Shown here piece after piece: positions 23,989 to 33,862 of a DNA stretch of 64,000 nucleotides (the first letter of the stretch is position 1; each line of letters starts with the position of its first letter). The translations under genes and the position numbers were made by a program. The stretch comes from Phialocephala subalpina (Eukaryota > Ascomycota > Leotiomycetes > Helotiales > Mollisiaceae): contig FJOG01000017.1 of the NCBI GenBank assembly GCA_900073065.1, positions 802,149 to 866,148 on the forward strand, in the 5' to 3' direction. The notes beneath the pieces were generated by a model. The model made no database searches and was not told the DNA's origin. It saw only the letters and a program-made list of their open reading frames with translations.

Positions 23989-24660
23989 GTTGGCGCCATG
24001 GATCAGGAGTGCACTAGACCTCAGAAAGGAATTTATAGACGAGTTCTCCCCAGCAACAGAGGACGACAGCAAGGAGAACGACACACGATAAAGTTTCCTT
24101 TGCGAATTCATGAATCATTCTCAGCGTCAAAAAGGGGTTTGAAATGGACAGCATCTGATAGGACACCTTCAAGCATGCATTTCTAATCCACCACTAGTGA
24201 TCGAGGAGTTGCTGCTAACGACCACAACTCCGTACAACGGCACTTTCACTCCGTATCCCGGGACAAAAGCCGACGAGGACGACATGCAACAAACGTTTCT
24301 TTTGAGGCTCTTTGACTGAGATGATGGAAGATCGTTGGCTGGAAGACTTCCGAGGTGGGCTTGAGACAGTATCACAGATGGGAGGCTTCACTCCGAGTTC
24401 CGCGCGGTACGAGTTCCGACGGACAGCGATGTGCAACAAGCTTTTGAAGCAGATGGGATTGGATGATTTGTTTGTTCGAGTCATGATGCTTGAGCTGAGT
24501 TCGAGGTGAAGGAATGAGGATATCCGTACGAGAATAGGAAACCATCCTGTTCTGCTCGATCGATCGAGTCCTTCCTGATTTGATAGGCGTGGATAGGTGA
24601 CACGAGTAAAGCGCCTCGAGACATCATTGTCCCATCATATCTCAGTTTGCATCGTCCAAC

Positions 24661-24862
24661 TCATTCCTTAACCACAGGCCAGAAGTTTGCTTGGGCATCC
24701 AAGACTTCACTCCAAATATCTTCGGCTTTTTCAAGTCGATATCGAAGACGTCAGTCACTTTCAGACCCTCGGAAATCACGACTCTTCAATCCCTGCCAGA
24801 TCTCATCGACGGCGTCCCTGATCTTGTCCACCAACCTGTCTTCTGCCTCCCAGCGCTGTTCG
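24661..24862 (-). pseudogene. TenA/THI-4-like remnant, C-terminal piece (copy A)
   Basis: The minus-strand frame reads VDKIRDAVDEIWQGLKS, then a TGA (24751-24753), then LEKAEDIWSEVLDAQANFW and a stop. It aligns with the end of the intact copy (GKMGRFVDEAWGQLES ... MEGIWKGVLDVEQVFW). The N-terminal part is absent. Confidence 0.65.
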
Positions 24863-25001
24863 CACGTAAGTCGTATTCTGTTGCCGTTGTACTCGACTAA
24901 TTATTTCCAGACTCGGAGGACCATGGACAGGGACTTGAACACGGAACGGCCAAATCAATCCAAGAGATATCATCTCCTTGACATAGCATATTCTCTTCCT
25001 A

Positions 25002-25290
25002 AACGAAGATGTCTTTAAGAAGGCCACGCAAGCACCCTTCCTTGTCCGAGCAGGAAAGGGTACCATATCAAAGGAGAATCTGCAGAAATGGATGATTCAA
25101 GCCAGAATGTACACACAAGAACGCCTCATCCTCGTCTCCAGTCTCCGCAAGATATCGGAGAAAGACTGATCGATATTTCGCTCGAAGCTGTGGTCGACAC
25201 TGGGGCAGACAGGCTTGAGGTTGAATAGCTTAACGTTGTCGATAATGATTGCGCAGACGTGCTAGCGAGAGAGCATACAAAAAAAACTAC
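25002..25290 (+). pseudogene. TenA/THI-4-like remnant, N-terminal piece (copy B, opposite strand)
   Basis: The plus-strand frame reads FKKATQAPFLVRAGKGT, SKENLQKWMIQARMYTQ, then TGA at 25167-25169. A shifted frame resumes with GERLIDISLEAVVDTGADRL. This matches the N-terminal half of the intact copy (LKKATQAPFLVQAGKGT). The orientation is inverted relative to the other copies, which implies a rearrangement within the array. Confidence 0.7.
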
Positions 25291-25497
25291 GCGCAGCGAG
25301 GAGCAATATTTCTGATAAACGAGTGCATCACCAACATCTAGCAAATAATCACGAGGTCATCACCAAATAGACGGAGCCGCGGGTCGCGATTACCTGGCAA
25401 CTTCTTGATAGGCAACTTCCTCCTATCCAGATCCTTGTCCCCAATCTGAGCCACCTCTCCAACCTTCCTAGTTGAACTTTCAAACTTGCACTCATCG

Positions 25498-25574
25498 TTA
25501 CCCCTCAACAACAGGCCAGGATCTTTGCTCAACATCCAAAACACCCCTCTAAAGTTTTCTCTATCCTCTTCAAT
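25498..25574 (-). pseudogene. TenA/THI-4-like remnant, C-terminal end (copy C)
   Basis: On the minus strand IEEDRENFRG continues, after a one-base shift, as VLDVEQRSWPVVEG and a stop. This closely matches the last residues of the intact copy (VLDVEQVFWPKVEE). Sequence further upstream on that strand (25575-25782) is open but not recognisable. Confidence 0.5.
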
Positions 25575-25869
25575 ATATTAGGGCAACCGAAGTCTTCGAT
25601 TTCTTTCTCCAAATACAATCAATAATATCTCTGGCCTTCACACCAAACACCACAAACTCATCGCCCGTCCCTGTTCCTCGCAAAAGATGAATTAAATATT
25701 TGCTCATTCGAGTAATGAGGTATATGCTGAGGAAAGATCTAAGATTTGAATTTGCTCGAGTTGAGAAGAAGAACCCCTGCACGGAGAGTTGATAAATCTA
25801 TATTCCCGCTAGATTCTTCTGCTCAAGCATCGTGAATAGTCTGTGCCATAACGAAGCGTAAAACCAGAC

Positions 25870-26945
25870 TTAATTCTCTCCTTCGGCATCTTGTTCCCAC
25901 CCCACTTCCCAAACTTCAGACCAGAGCTTCTCTTGAACATCCAAGATGTTCCTCCATATCTCCTCCACCCTCAGCTTCATCTGATAACGACCGGTACACC
26001 GACTCCAGCCTCCCTCCGGCGCCTTCTCACCAAGAGAAAGATCGCCCTCACCCATCTCTTGCCAAACCTCATCCATAGCATCTCCCATCCGATCTGTAAT
26101 GTTGACGAACTTGCGACTCGTCCAATGTCGAATGAACCCTTTCCTCAAAGCTCCTCCGTCTTCATCCACTTGTTTGTCTTTCGCAATAGAAGCAGCGTAG
26201 CTCCAAGCTTTCAATTGACAGTATTGCATGCCCCATAGTAGCACCATTCCCTCCAAGGTTCATCCCGGTGTGCCCTTTTATCAGTTGGAGGTCACGTGGA
26301 ATATTAAGTGGGTCCTCGTTTTATGTGTATATAGTCTCAGCTTCCCCCTTTCTTAAATCTACAGTCGATTCCCAATGTCGAATGAACCCTTTCCTCAAAG
26401 CTCCTCCGTCTTCATCCACTTGTTTGTCTTTCGCAATAGAAGCAGCGTAGCTCCAAGCTTTCAATTGACAGTATTGCATGCCCCATAGTAGCACCATTCC
26501 CTCCAAGGTTCATCCCGGTGTGCCCTTTTATCAGTTGGAGGTCACGTGGAATATTAAGTGGGTCCTCGTTTTATGTGTATATAGTCTCAGCTTCCCCCTT
26601 TCTTAAATCTACAGTCGATTCCTCCCATACGATCGACAACTACTTCAAATTGGCCAATAACAAAGAAACGCCTGAGTTGCCCAAGAAAATTGATTAGCTG
26701 TTACGGAAACAGAACTTCCCTCACCTTTCCTCATAACTTTCCGGATCGATTTTGGCAGGCATATCTAATCCAGACAAAAAATTGCCCCCAACGCAAAGGA
26801 AGTCCTGCGTATCATACCTATATTTACGCAACCATTTCTCCACCTTCGTTTTCGGTAAAGTTCCCCTTCCCACTTGAAGCACGAAGGGTGCTTGCGTACC
26901 GTTTTTAAACTCTTCCAGATTTAGGGGGAGAAATGCCCGGTCAAG
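25870..26945 (-). pseudogene. TenA/THI-4-like gene broken in the middle (copy D)
   Basis: The N-terminal third (LEEFKNGTQAPFVLQVGRGT ... FLSGLDMPAKIDPESYEER, then a stop at 26721) and the C-terminal half (MEGMVLLWGMQYCQLKAW ... VEEIWRNILDVQEKLW, ending 25870) are on the minus strand in the right order. The central helices are missing or scrambled. The missing part coincides with a perfect 250-bp tandem duplication (26122-26621), which repeats the start of the C-terminal half plus upstream noncoding sequence. The break could therefore be an assembly error rather than true loss. Confidence 0.7.
26122..26621. repeat. Perfect tandem duplication, 2 x 250 bp
   Basis: The block at 26122-26371 is repeated without any difference that I can see at 26372-26621. 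The flanking bases differ on both sides (26121 t versus 26371 c; 26373 c versus 26623 t). The junction lies inside TenA-like copy D. A second duplication of exactly the same length is at 48237-48736. Confidence 0.9.
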
Positions 26946-27322
26946 GAAGGGATCGCTGTGAGAGATATCATGGCGTGGAATGAGAAGTATTTCTCCAGGC
27001 TGCAGCGGATGCGCACAGCACAGCAGGACGTTGCGAATACAAATTAATTCATACGAGAACTTTTGATTGTGCGAAGCAGAGCTAGAGAATTTGCTCGAAA
27101 AAGTATACGAAGTAAATTCGATCCCAAGTACGAAGTATGCTTCGAAGTGAGGTCTGGTGGAAAAAGAGGTGGCGGGGAAATATATGTGCAGGAAAAAGGA
27201 AGTATGCCAAGCGAGGCAGCAAGTGAGATACATGCAGTTGAGTGAGCTTTTGCAGGGGAATCGTGATTCAAGAACTTTGAGAACTTCGAGAACTTCAAGA
27301 ATTTTCGAAGAAACGAACCCTT

Positions 27323-28081
27323 TCACTCTTCTACCTTTGGCCAAAACACCTGCTCAACATCCAACACCCCCTTCCAAATCCCCTCCATCTTTTCCAACAT
27401 CGCGCAATTCCCCAACTCACTGCTCTCAAGCTGCCCCCAAGCCTCATCCACAAACCTTCCCATCTTCCCCACAAAGTTTGCGAACTCATCACTCGTCCAA
27501 TTAGGAATAAATTCGTTTCTCAAAGCTCCTCCATCCTTATCCTTCTGGTCCTCTTCCTTATTAGGAAAACCCTTCGCGTATCTCCAAGCCTCAAGATAAC
27601 AAATCTCCGTCCCCCAAAGTAACATCAACCCCTCCAGCACATATGATCTTTCGCCATTCTGAGCTTGAGATCCTATACTGTCGAACAACCTCCTATACGC
27701 TTTCACGCCTTCACTGGCCATCTTTACATCGTCTGCAGCATTGATGTCTAGCGAATACTTGGAAGCTACTTCTTCGAAGAATTTGAGTTCTCGACGGACG
27801 TTGTTCAGAGCGTCGAGAACAAGATCAGTGAGCCGCTCGTTTAGATGATCTGGGTTGACCTTGGGTGGTAGTTTGGCAGCGAGACCGGCGAGTAGACGAG
27901 AGCCGAAGTTGATGTATGCTTGTGCATATAACCTATCCTGACCCAACCATTTCTCAAGAACCTCCTTTGGCAATGTCCCCTTTCCTGCTTGAACGAGGAA
28001 GGGAGCTTGTGTAGCTTTCTTGAGGCCCTCTTTGTCAAGGGAAAGAAGATGTGTCGTCAAGGATTTTGAGGGGTTGGTCAT
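27323..28081 (-). CDS. TenA/THI-4 family (haem-oxygenase-like fold) protein, intact copy
   Basis: A single exon of 252 residues runs from the ATG at 28081 to the stop at 27323. The all-helical TenA pattern is visible: LKKATQAPFLVQAGKGTLP near the N-terminus, KWLGQDRLYAQAY with aromatic residues of the first core helices, LMLLWGTEICYLEAWRYA in the middle, and FANFVGKMGRFVDEAW near the end. TenA proteins salvage thiamin pyrimidine by hydrolysing aminopyrimidines. Fungal paralogues like this one often have no proven substrate, so thiaminase activity is only a family-level suggestion. It is the only undamaged member of a five-copy array at 24.6-28.1 kb. Confidence 0.85.
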   Translation of the reverse strand: MTNPSKSLTTHLLSLDKEGLKKATQAPFLVQAGKGTLPKEVLEKWLGQDRLYAQAYINFGSRLLAGLAAKLPPKVNPDHLNERLTDLVLDALNNVRRELKFFEEVASKYSLDINAADDVKMASEGVKAYRRLFDSIGSQAQNGERSYVLEGLMLLWGTEICYLEAWRYAKGFPNKEEDQKDKDGGALRNEFIPNWTSDEFANFVGKMGRFVDEAWGQLESSELGNCAMLEKMEGIWKGVLDVEQVFWPKVEE

Positions 28082-28971
28082 TCTGGTGAATTGAAGGGGG
28101 TGATGAAGTATGAATGTACGAAGCCGGGTAGATGGCGGGTGTGTTTCAAGCGATGTCGGCGTGATTCAAAGGTAGAATTGTGTTGTGAATGCGTATATAT
28201 GAGGCGAGGTGAAGATGAGTGAAAATGTCGCCAAGGAGCGTGAATGACAGGAAATGTGGGTTTGGGAATCACGGCATGCACGTGTTGAGATATGCGGGGA
28301 TCTGTGAATGGCTTCTGAAATTTGAATCAGATTACGACTTTGTGCAGAACAGAGATGTTTCGGGTTCACGCCGAGGCTCAGCTCTACGAGAAGGCTTGCA
28401 GACGATTGAAGCAGAATACGAGTAAGACGGGACGAGTTTGTTCCTGTCAGCATGGAAGATCATTTGAACGGGAAGTCTTGGAGATTATCGGGGACATTCG
28501 GGATAGCATCATGTAAGACATAAGAGGACGAGAGTCACAAGAACATCAAAGATTCAAAGTCACCATCATTGAGCACAAGGTTTTGGTTTATGTGAGTGCA
28601 ATTAACTAATCGAGAAACTACAACGCCTGGGTCACCATCCCTTCAGAAGAGGGGAGACACCGAAGCTCAACGCAAGTATGAGAAAATCCAGCCAAGGAAA
28701 GTAGAAGTGCAAGCAACAAGATCATGACAACACCAAGAATCCTTCCAAGGAAAAGACTCAAAAGACGCTGCCCTATCCGAAGCCCGCTGCAAAAGCCAAT
28801 GTGCCGGTAATGATGAAAAGGAAAGTACACGAGAACTTTTTATATCCACGACGAATAGCGTCCTTGCTGAGCCCTTACATCAGCTGCTACTATTGTCTCC
28901 GAGGGCGAAGAACCTTAATATCTTCCCCCCAATCCATGAGGTGGTGCCGGCGCGTATGACCAAAATATGAT
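28082..28971. other. Intergenic region upstream of the TenA gene and downstream of cpcA
   Basis: It holds the TenA-like promoter (tatata near 28194) and the cpcA 3' untranslated region. No other coding or RNA feature is supported. Confidence 0.4.
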
Positions 28972-29754
28972 TCAACTGCGACGCAAAGCAAGGCCCTTCC
29001 AGTGATCCCTTTCGGCCTTCAACTTGGCAATTTCGTCCTCGAGCTCTTCAAATCGCTGCATCTTACGCTGACGAGACTTGCGGGCTGCCAAAGTGTTACG
29101 CGCACGCTTCATAGCCACCGTGTCGTTAGGATCTTCGACAATGATAGGCGGAAGAGGCTTGTCACGCTTGCGAACACCCGAGGCAGCAGAGAGGGAACCC
29201 GATGGTGGAGATGTAGCAGTGCCAGAACGACGACGACCGGTGCGGAGAGCCTCGGAAACCTCAAGCTCCTCTTCTGGAAGAAGTGGAGACTGATCAACGT
29301 TTTGAGGGTTTCCAGACTGCTCGAACTGGTCATCCTGAGGAAACAGAGGATACCACGGGTCGCCAGCAAGAGCTTGATCGAGATCGGCGTTGTTGCCTAC
29401 AAATGGAGATACATCGAAGTTATCGTTGTACTCGGGTGACTCGTTGTAGTTTGTCGAGGGAGACGTCAAGTTTGTGAGTTGCGTTGAGTTGGGAGCAGAA
29501 GCGAATGGATCGCGAAGTAAATCTTGTGGAGAGACAGTACCCATGTTGGTGGAGCTCGTTGATGAGGAAAGGTTCGCGGCTGGATCGTAGATCGTTGGCA
29601 CGGCCGGCGAAGAGTAAGCCGATGGGAACGCGTTTTGGGTCGAGGCTCCACCCTCGAAGGCAGTGAATTCGTCAAAGAGATCCATGTCTGCGTGCATGTG
29701 TGAGTCACGGGTCTTTGCAGGCGAGTATCGAGATGAATTACCTTGCAAAGCCAT
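28972..29754 (-). CDS. cpcA: Cross-pathway control bZIP activator (CPC1/CpcA, GCN4 orthologue)
   Basis: From the first in-frame ATG (29754) the protein has 260 residues, close to the usual size of CPC1/CpcA. An acidic activation region (MDLFDEFTAFEGG, then DLDQALAGDPWYPLF) leads to PLLPEEELEVSEALR. The C-terminal bZIP has the basic motif MKRARNTLAARKSRQRKMQR and a short leucine zipper (FEELEDEIAKLKAERDHW). GCN4-type factors bind TGACTCA-like sites and switch on amino-acid biosynthesis genes in starvation. The frame is open without a stop for another 242 codons upstream, and two uORFs overlap that region, so N-terminally extended isoforms are likely. Confidence 0.95.
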   Translation of the reverse strand: MALQGNSSRYSPAKTRDSHMHADMDLFDEFTAFEGGASTQNAFPSAYSSPAVPTIYDPAANLSSSTSSTNMGTVSPQDLLRDPFASAPNSTQLTNLTSPSTNYNESPEYNDNFDVSPFVGNNADLDQALAGDPWYPLFPQDDQFEQSGNPQNVDQSPLLPEEELEVSEALRTGRRRSGTATSPPSGSLSAASGVRKRDKPLPPIIVEDPNDTVAMKRARNTLAARKSRQRKMQRFEELEDEIAKLKAERDHWKGLALRRS

Positions 29755-30037
29755 ATTTGGTGTTTGTGGGACGTGACCAGTTGATTGCGAAAACGTTGGG
29801 ACAGGAGGACGTGTCTGACGCTGTTGCAAGTGCGTGGTCGAGTTGGGTGCAGAAGAAGCGTAAAACTGCTGAGGACTCTGCGAAGGATTAAACCGATTGG
29901 TAAGGGCCGAAGTAGTGATAGAATGTCCAGTAGATTGAATGATCGCAGCGACTCTTTGGTTCTGCAGAGAGGCAGCAGAGGCGAGTTGAGATGAGTGACG
30001 ACGATGTTGGCCTGTTACGGCTTGGTTGTTGGACAGA

Positions 30038-30187
30038 CTAGGGGTACTGCGAACGCTCGGAGACCGCTGATCGAACAGAACGAAGTCCTGATGCGACGGT
30101 TGGGCTTGAGGGGCGGCGGAGAAGTCCTGATGATACTGTGTTTGCGGTGATTGTGCCGGCAGGCTCGATGAACTGGAGGGAAGCCAT
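30038..30187 (-). promoter_or_regulatory. cpcA uORF2 (49 codons)
   Basis: The ATG at 30187 sits in a favourable context (tcatcATGg). The frame runs 49 codons to TAG at 30038-30040, out of frame with the main protein and inside its stop-free extension. Its length and place fit the inhibitory uORF2 of cpc-1-type leaders, which is bypassed in starvation. Confidence 0.7.
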
Positions 30188-30400
30188 GATGACTGGGAAT
30201 CCGTTGTGAAAGAGTTAAACTCTTGTGAAGGTATGTTGGCGGTTGAGAGACTGAAGTTGAAGCGTGAAGCCGAACTTGAAGTCAGAGTTTCCGGAAAGGG
30301 AAAGTCTGGTTGTTGGGGTTGAGGGGAGTGGGTTTGTATGTTTTCTAGTTGGGGTGAAATGGTGACTGAGGTGTCAAGAATAGTCTCGATGACTGGTGAT

Positions 30401-30409
30401 TTAGAACAT
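30401..30409 (-). promoter_or_regulatory. cpcA uORF1 (two codons)
   Basis: ATG TTC TAA lies in the leader about 650 nt upstream of the main AUG. A very short first uORF that permits reinitiation is the known design of GCN4 and cpc-1 leaders. The function is inferred from position and length. Confidence 0.7.
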
Positions 30410-30442
30410 CTTGGGCTTCTCGATGTTCTGTGTTGTATTGTG

Positions 30443-30449
30443 TGAGTCA
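30443..30449. promoter_or_regulatory. TGAGTCA, CPC1/GCN4 recognition site
   Basis: An exact match to the palindromic-type GCN4 site. It lies in the leader or proximal promoter of cpcA itself, which would fit autoregulation. Confidence 0.5.
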
Positions 30450-30548
30450 GGATGATGGGTGAAGAGAAGAGAAGAGATGCCTAAGGGGCGAGGGACCAGA
30501 TATTTGAACTTTCAGTGCGATGTCAGCCGGCCTAGTGGAAAGTGCGAA

Positions 30549-30555
30549 TGAGTCA
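30549..30555. promoter_or_regulatory. TGAGTCA, second site upstream of cpcA
   Basis: A second exact match, about 100 bases further upstream of the first. Paired sites strengthen the case for autoregulation of cpcA, but no binding is shown. Confidence 0.5.
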
Positions 30556-32552
30556 CAGTCTATTCCTTTTTTGGGATCGGCGTGGCTGGCCTTTCCTGAT
30601 TTGCTGTCCGAAGCTGGGAGGCACGTCCGACCCACCACACGTTTGGGAAGACCAGCGCAATAAATCCTCACAGCCTCCCCCACGATGCAGCAGCCAACGC
30701 AGCTCCCGTTCGCATGCTGTCCTTGAGCCTTTACAATCGCCATTTTGTTTGACGTTCATATCATTGTTTGTACAGTAGTTGCGTTCTTCATTTTCGCTTT
30801 CATCCCCCGTCTGCGCTTTCGTGGGATCGGAGTTTGGACGGGACCCTGGCGGAGTCTAATCATTCCGCCCAGCGAACAGCCCGAGCTACGTTCAGTTTAA
30901 CCCTAGCCTGTGCCGCACCAGCAGGTTGGTCGAGATGAGATGGAGATAAGCACCACGAAGAGAAAGTCACTTTACGCGGAATTTACGAGGAGCGCGACTA
31001 CTCGGTCTCAAGCCACGGGGCAGTACTTGTTTGTGGCTACAAGATTGGTGGATGTTCGAGTCCTGCAGGATCTTTGATTGGGCGCATACAGGTCCTGTGT
31101 GCCTCCGCCAGGCTTCCTCCGCCAAGTTGCTCCAGCGAGATGTCTGTCCTCAAAATCCCTTAAAACAGCATCGACTTCATCTGGAAATACGACACGCTAG
31201 GATGAGACGCGCAAAGAACCACAGGCTTCGTGTATCTAGTCGCTATCAACAGCGAACCTCAATCGAGGACACCGTTCTATGATTCTGTCCGCATCCTCTC
31301 GCCGATGGAAAGCGCCTCCACCAAGACGAACAGGCATCCACCTGGTACCGGTATCCGGTATCGAATCGACATGCGCGCCCTTCATGTTCATGTTCAACGG
31401 CCCTTCTGCCCTTTTCTGGCATCTGCGAATAATCCACGGCGTCTTCGAAAATGCGCAACTGCGCAAAAGTCGAGCCCCTCATTTCATCCTCGTACCCCAC
31501 AATCTCCCAAAGTCTCTCTGTGACTCATCTTTCCCAAACCCCGAGCCAAAAACGGCACGCTTCAGGTCCGAATTTCGTCCATAGTGCGCGACTTCTCATT
31601 GGTTGCTTTTGTTTCGAGGCTTGACTGCGGCCAGCTGCCTGCATGAGGCTGCATAAACTTGAAAGTTGCTTACGTGAAGCTACGAGGAACAACGGGATTC
31701 AGCGGAGTTCAAAGGCTCTGAATTCTAGACTCTGAAGATGCATTTACGATATGCAGGTTCGGCTTCGTAAGCCTCGTCACTACACCTGGGAGAAGGAGGT
31801 CTCCGTGAAGTATCACGTGATGCCTCAGTTCGAGAAGGGTTTCCAAATAGATGGCTTCGAGAACACAGAGATTGTATGCAGGTCGGATTTATAAGCTTCG
31901 TCACTTAAAATGCGCTTTAGTAAACTTCCCCGGTCACAGCTTGAGAGAAACGACAGTCATGAAATTGAGAGTCATGTGATCCATTTCCAAGATGACCGCT
32001 GTCCACCGTCCAGCCATCGCAGTAAACGCACGATCTCAACAACGACTCCGACGGCTCCAATGGAATTTTGGACTAGCCCAGGATCCCTCGCCGTACCATT
32101 GCCGTCGCTACTTCCTAGGTGAATAAACGGGAAACTTTCTTGCTTCTAGGCTTGCACTATCTTGAATCAATCTAGGTATCTCTCGCATCTTTTTGAAGGG
32201 AACCCTCGACACACTCGCGATGTTCAGAAGTCTATCCGGGTGCCTGACCAGTCTCTGGAACGCAATCACAACTTTTGGCAGCGAAAATGCCTCAAACCAT
32301 TTAGTTCTTTTAGCCTCGAATAATGAGAGGTTTCTTACGACATGCATAAACTATTTACTGCAACTTCTTGGGAAGCTGGCGAATTCTGCTTAAGGCTTGG
32401 AGGCACCCGGAAAAACTCCTGAACATAACGAGTATTGAGATTGGTCTTGAGGCAAAATCTTGAACCCTTCTCCAAAAGTTCTTACAGAATGGTATCTAAG
32501 CAAGCCATTAACGGTAAGCCCTTCATCTCGATCTAACAAAACCTAGCCTCAA
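30556..32552. other. Long intergenic region upstream of cpcA
   Basis: About 2 kb without a supportable gene. It should include the cpcA promoter and perhaps more leader. There is an isolated TGACTCA at 31521-31527. Two imperfect direct repeats of about 36 bases (tATGCAGGT...TTcGTcACT) lie near 31751 and 31876. The 3' end of the AIF-like gene follows. Confidence 0.4.
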
Positions 32553-33862
32553 TCAAACACAGAAGTCTTTGATATCCGCTCCCATATGTTTCCACATCCT
32601 CACAACATCCAAATCATCACCCTTCCCCTTCGCCGGAATGAGATAATCTTTCGCGTCATTTTCTTGCACGTACATCACACTCGCATCCCTCCCTAGGCTC
32701 AAAGCCAAGGCTCCTTCAGCGAAATGCGGCTTGTACTGTGTCGTCGCTTCTTTTCCTTTGATCAAGGAAAGGATGTTGGATACGACTATGTCCGACTGCA
32801 TCATACCCGCTCTCGCCATCTTCGGCCCATTTGTTTCTGCGACATCGCCGAGGGCGAAGATATGTGAGTATGCTGGGCCCTGGAGCTGAAGTGTCGGCTT
32901 GACGTTGATTCTTCCTGATTTGGAGAGGATGGAGGGGGAGAGGTTCCCGATGATGGAGGAGTTTGGTGTTTGGCCTGTGCATGGAATCTGTGCTTTCATC
33001 AGCTGCAGCTCCTCGATTTCTCAATCCATGACATACATACCACAAGGTCGAAATCCTCGACATCTCCATCCTTGAAAGCCAATGTAACTGTCTTTTCCAT
33101 CACCCCTACGGCCGGCAACACAGGTCGTTCCCCAAGTCTGAGCTTGATCCCCATTTCGCCGAGCTTTGAAGAGACATGCTCATGCAATCTCTTCCCAAAA
33201 GCAGGCAACAGCACTTCCCTCGACTGGATCAAAGTGACATCCTTTTCAGGATAGTAACTCTTCACATCACTTGCCAACTGGACGCCGACAGCTCCTCCTC
33301 CAACCAAAGCGATACGTTGACTCGCTTTGATGCTCTCTTGCATGCTCCTCAATTCCTTCGCTCCTTCTTCTTTCGTCGAACTTTTCACATTCGCTGGGTA
33401 AGGAAGTTTCGACCCCGTGGCTATCGCCAAAAACTCGAATTTCACTTTCGCACCACTCGCCAACTGCACCTCATTCTTGTTCCCATCAACCCCGATAGCG
33501 AGGTCTTGGACTTGGCTGAAGATCCCTTTCGGTGCTTTCTTTCCAAGTCCCCCGTATGGGATGAATGCTTTATTTTCGTCGCCTGAGACGGAATATCGGG
33601 GAAAGTTGAATAGGTGGTTGAAATGGGAGTTCTTCTCCACCAATACGACGCGGTACCCGGCTGGGAGAGATTCTGTGAGGCGGCGGGCGAGTTGGATGCC
33701 GGTGAAGGAGCCGCCGATGATTACGACGTTCAGAGGTGAAGGTATAGCTCGGTATGAATATTTGTGCGCGATTGCTTGTATCCTTTGGATGAGGAGCGTG
33801 AGGCCGTAGGAGAGGATGAGACGGGAGTAGAGCAGGATGACTTTGAGTTTGTCGGACGCCAT
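32553..33862 (-). CDS. AIF/AMID-like FAD-dependent NAD(P)H oxidoreductase
   Basis: Exons 33862-33041 and 32987-32553 around a 53-nt intron (gtatgt...cacag) give 418 residues. A hydrophobic N-terminal helix (about 8-25) suggests a membrane or mitochondrial anchor. The FAD-binding loop is VVIIGGSFTG (about 46-55) and the ATG motif LAIATGS (about 145-151). The NAD(P)H loop is IALVGGGAVGVQLA (about 184-197), and the second FAD motif is IFALGDVAE (about 317-325). This is the plan of apoptosis-inducing factor 2-like and type II NADH dehydrogenase-related flavoproteins. The physiological electron acceptor is unknown. Confidence 0.88.

Larger units (their letters stand above)
22595..24445. repeat. 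Dispersed short repeat family with core TGTTGCAnATCGC...GTCGGC
   Basis: Copies are at about 22595-22660 (+), 22809-22846 (+), 23655-23690 (-), 23895-23988 (-), 24255-24305 (-) and 24395-24445 (-). The first and fourth are clearly related over about 90 bases, in opposite orientations: both carry AATTCAAACTCT, TTCAAC, TTTGTTGCAA, CGTCGGCTG and GACGGGGAATCGG. The 22.6-kb copy lacks about 22 bases. The others share mainly the core. Weak relatives occur at 1.9-2.3 kb. The origin is unknown: a decayed mobile element or a duplicated small gene. Confidence 0.45.
21906..24660. other. Repeat-rich, gene-poor stretch
   Basis: Apart from the short repeats, the hairpin element and the 47-codon ORF listed separately, I find no gene here. 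A minus-strand ORF at 22241-22504 (87 codons) begins with a weak hydrophobic leader but has no recognisable features. Confidence 0.4.
29755..30480 (-). promoter_or_regulatory. cpcA 5' leader: stop-free in-frame extension with near-cognate start codons
   Basis: The cpcA frame is uninterrupted from the AUG up to a TAG at 30481-30483, with no ATG in that frame. The predicted extension is protein-like: Ser/Gln-rich with ILDTSVTISPQLENIQ, FNFSLSTANIPSQEFNSF and HQDFVLFDQ. In-frame CTG codons occur at 30450, 30285 and 30162 among other near-cognates. Neurospora cpc-1 and many homologues are reported to have such a >700-nt stop-free extension initiated at non-AUG codons. Initiation here is inference. 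Confidence 0.75.
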
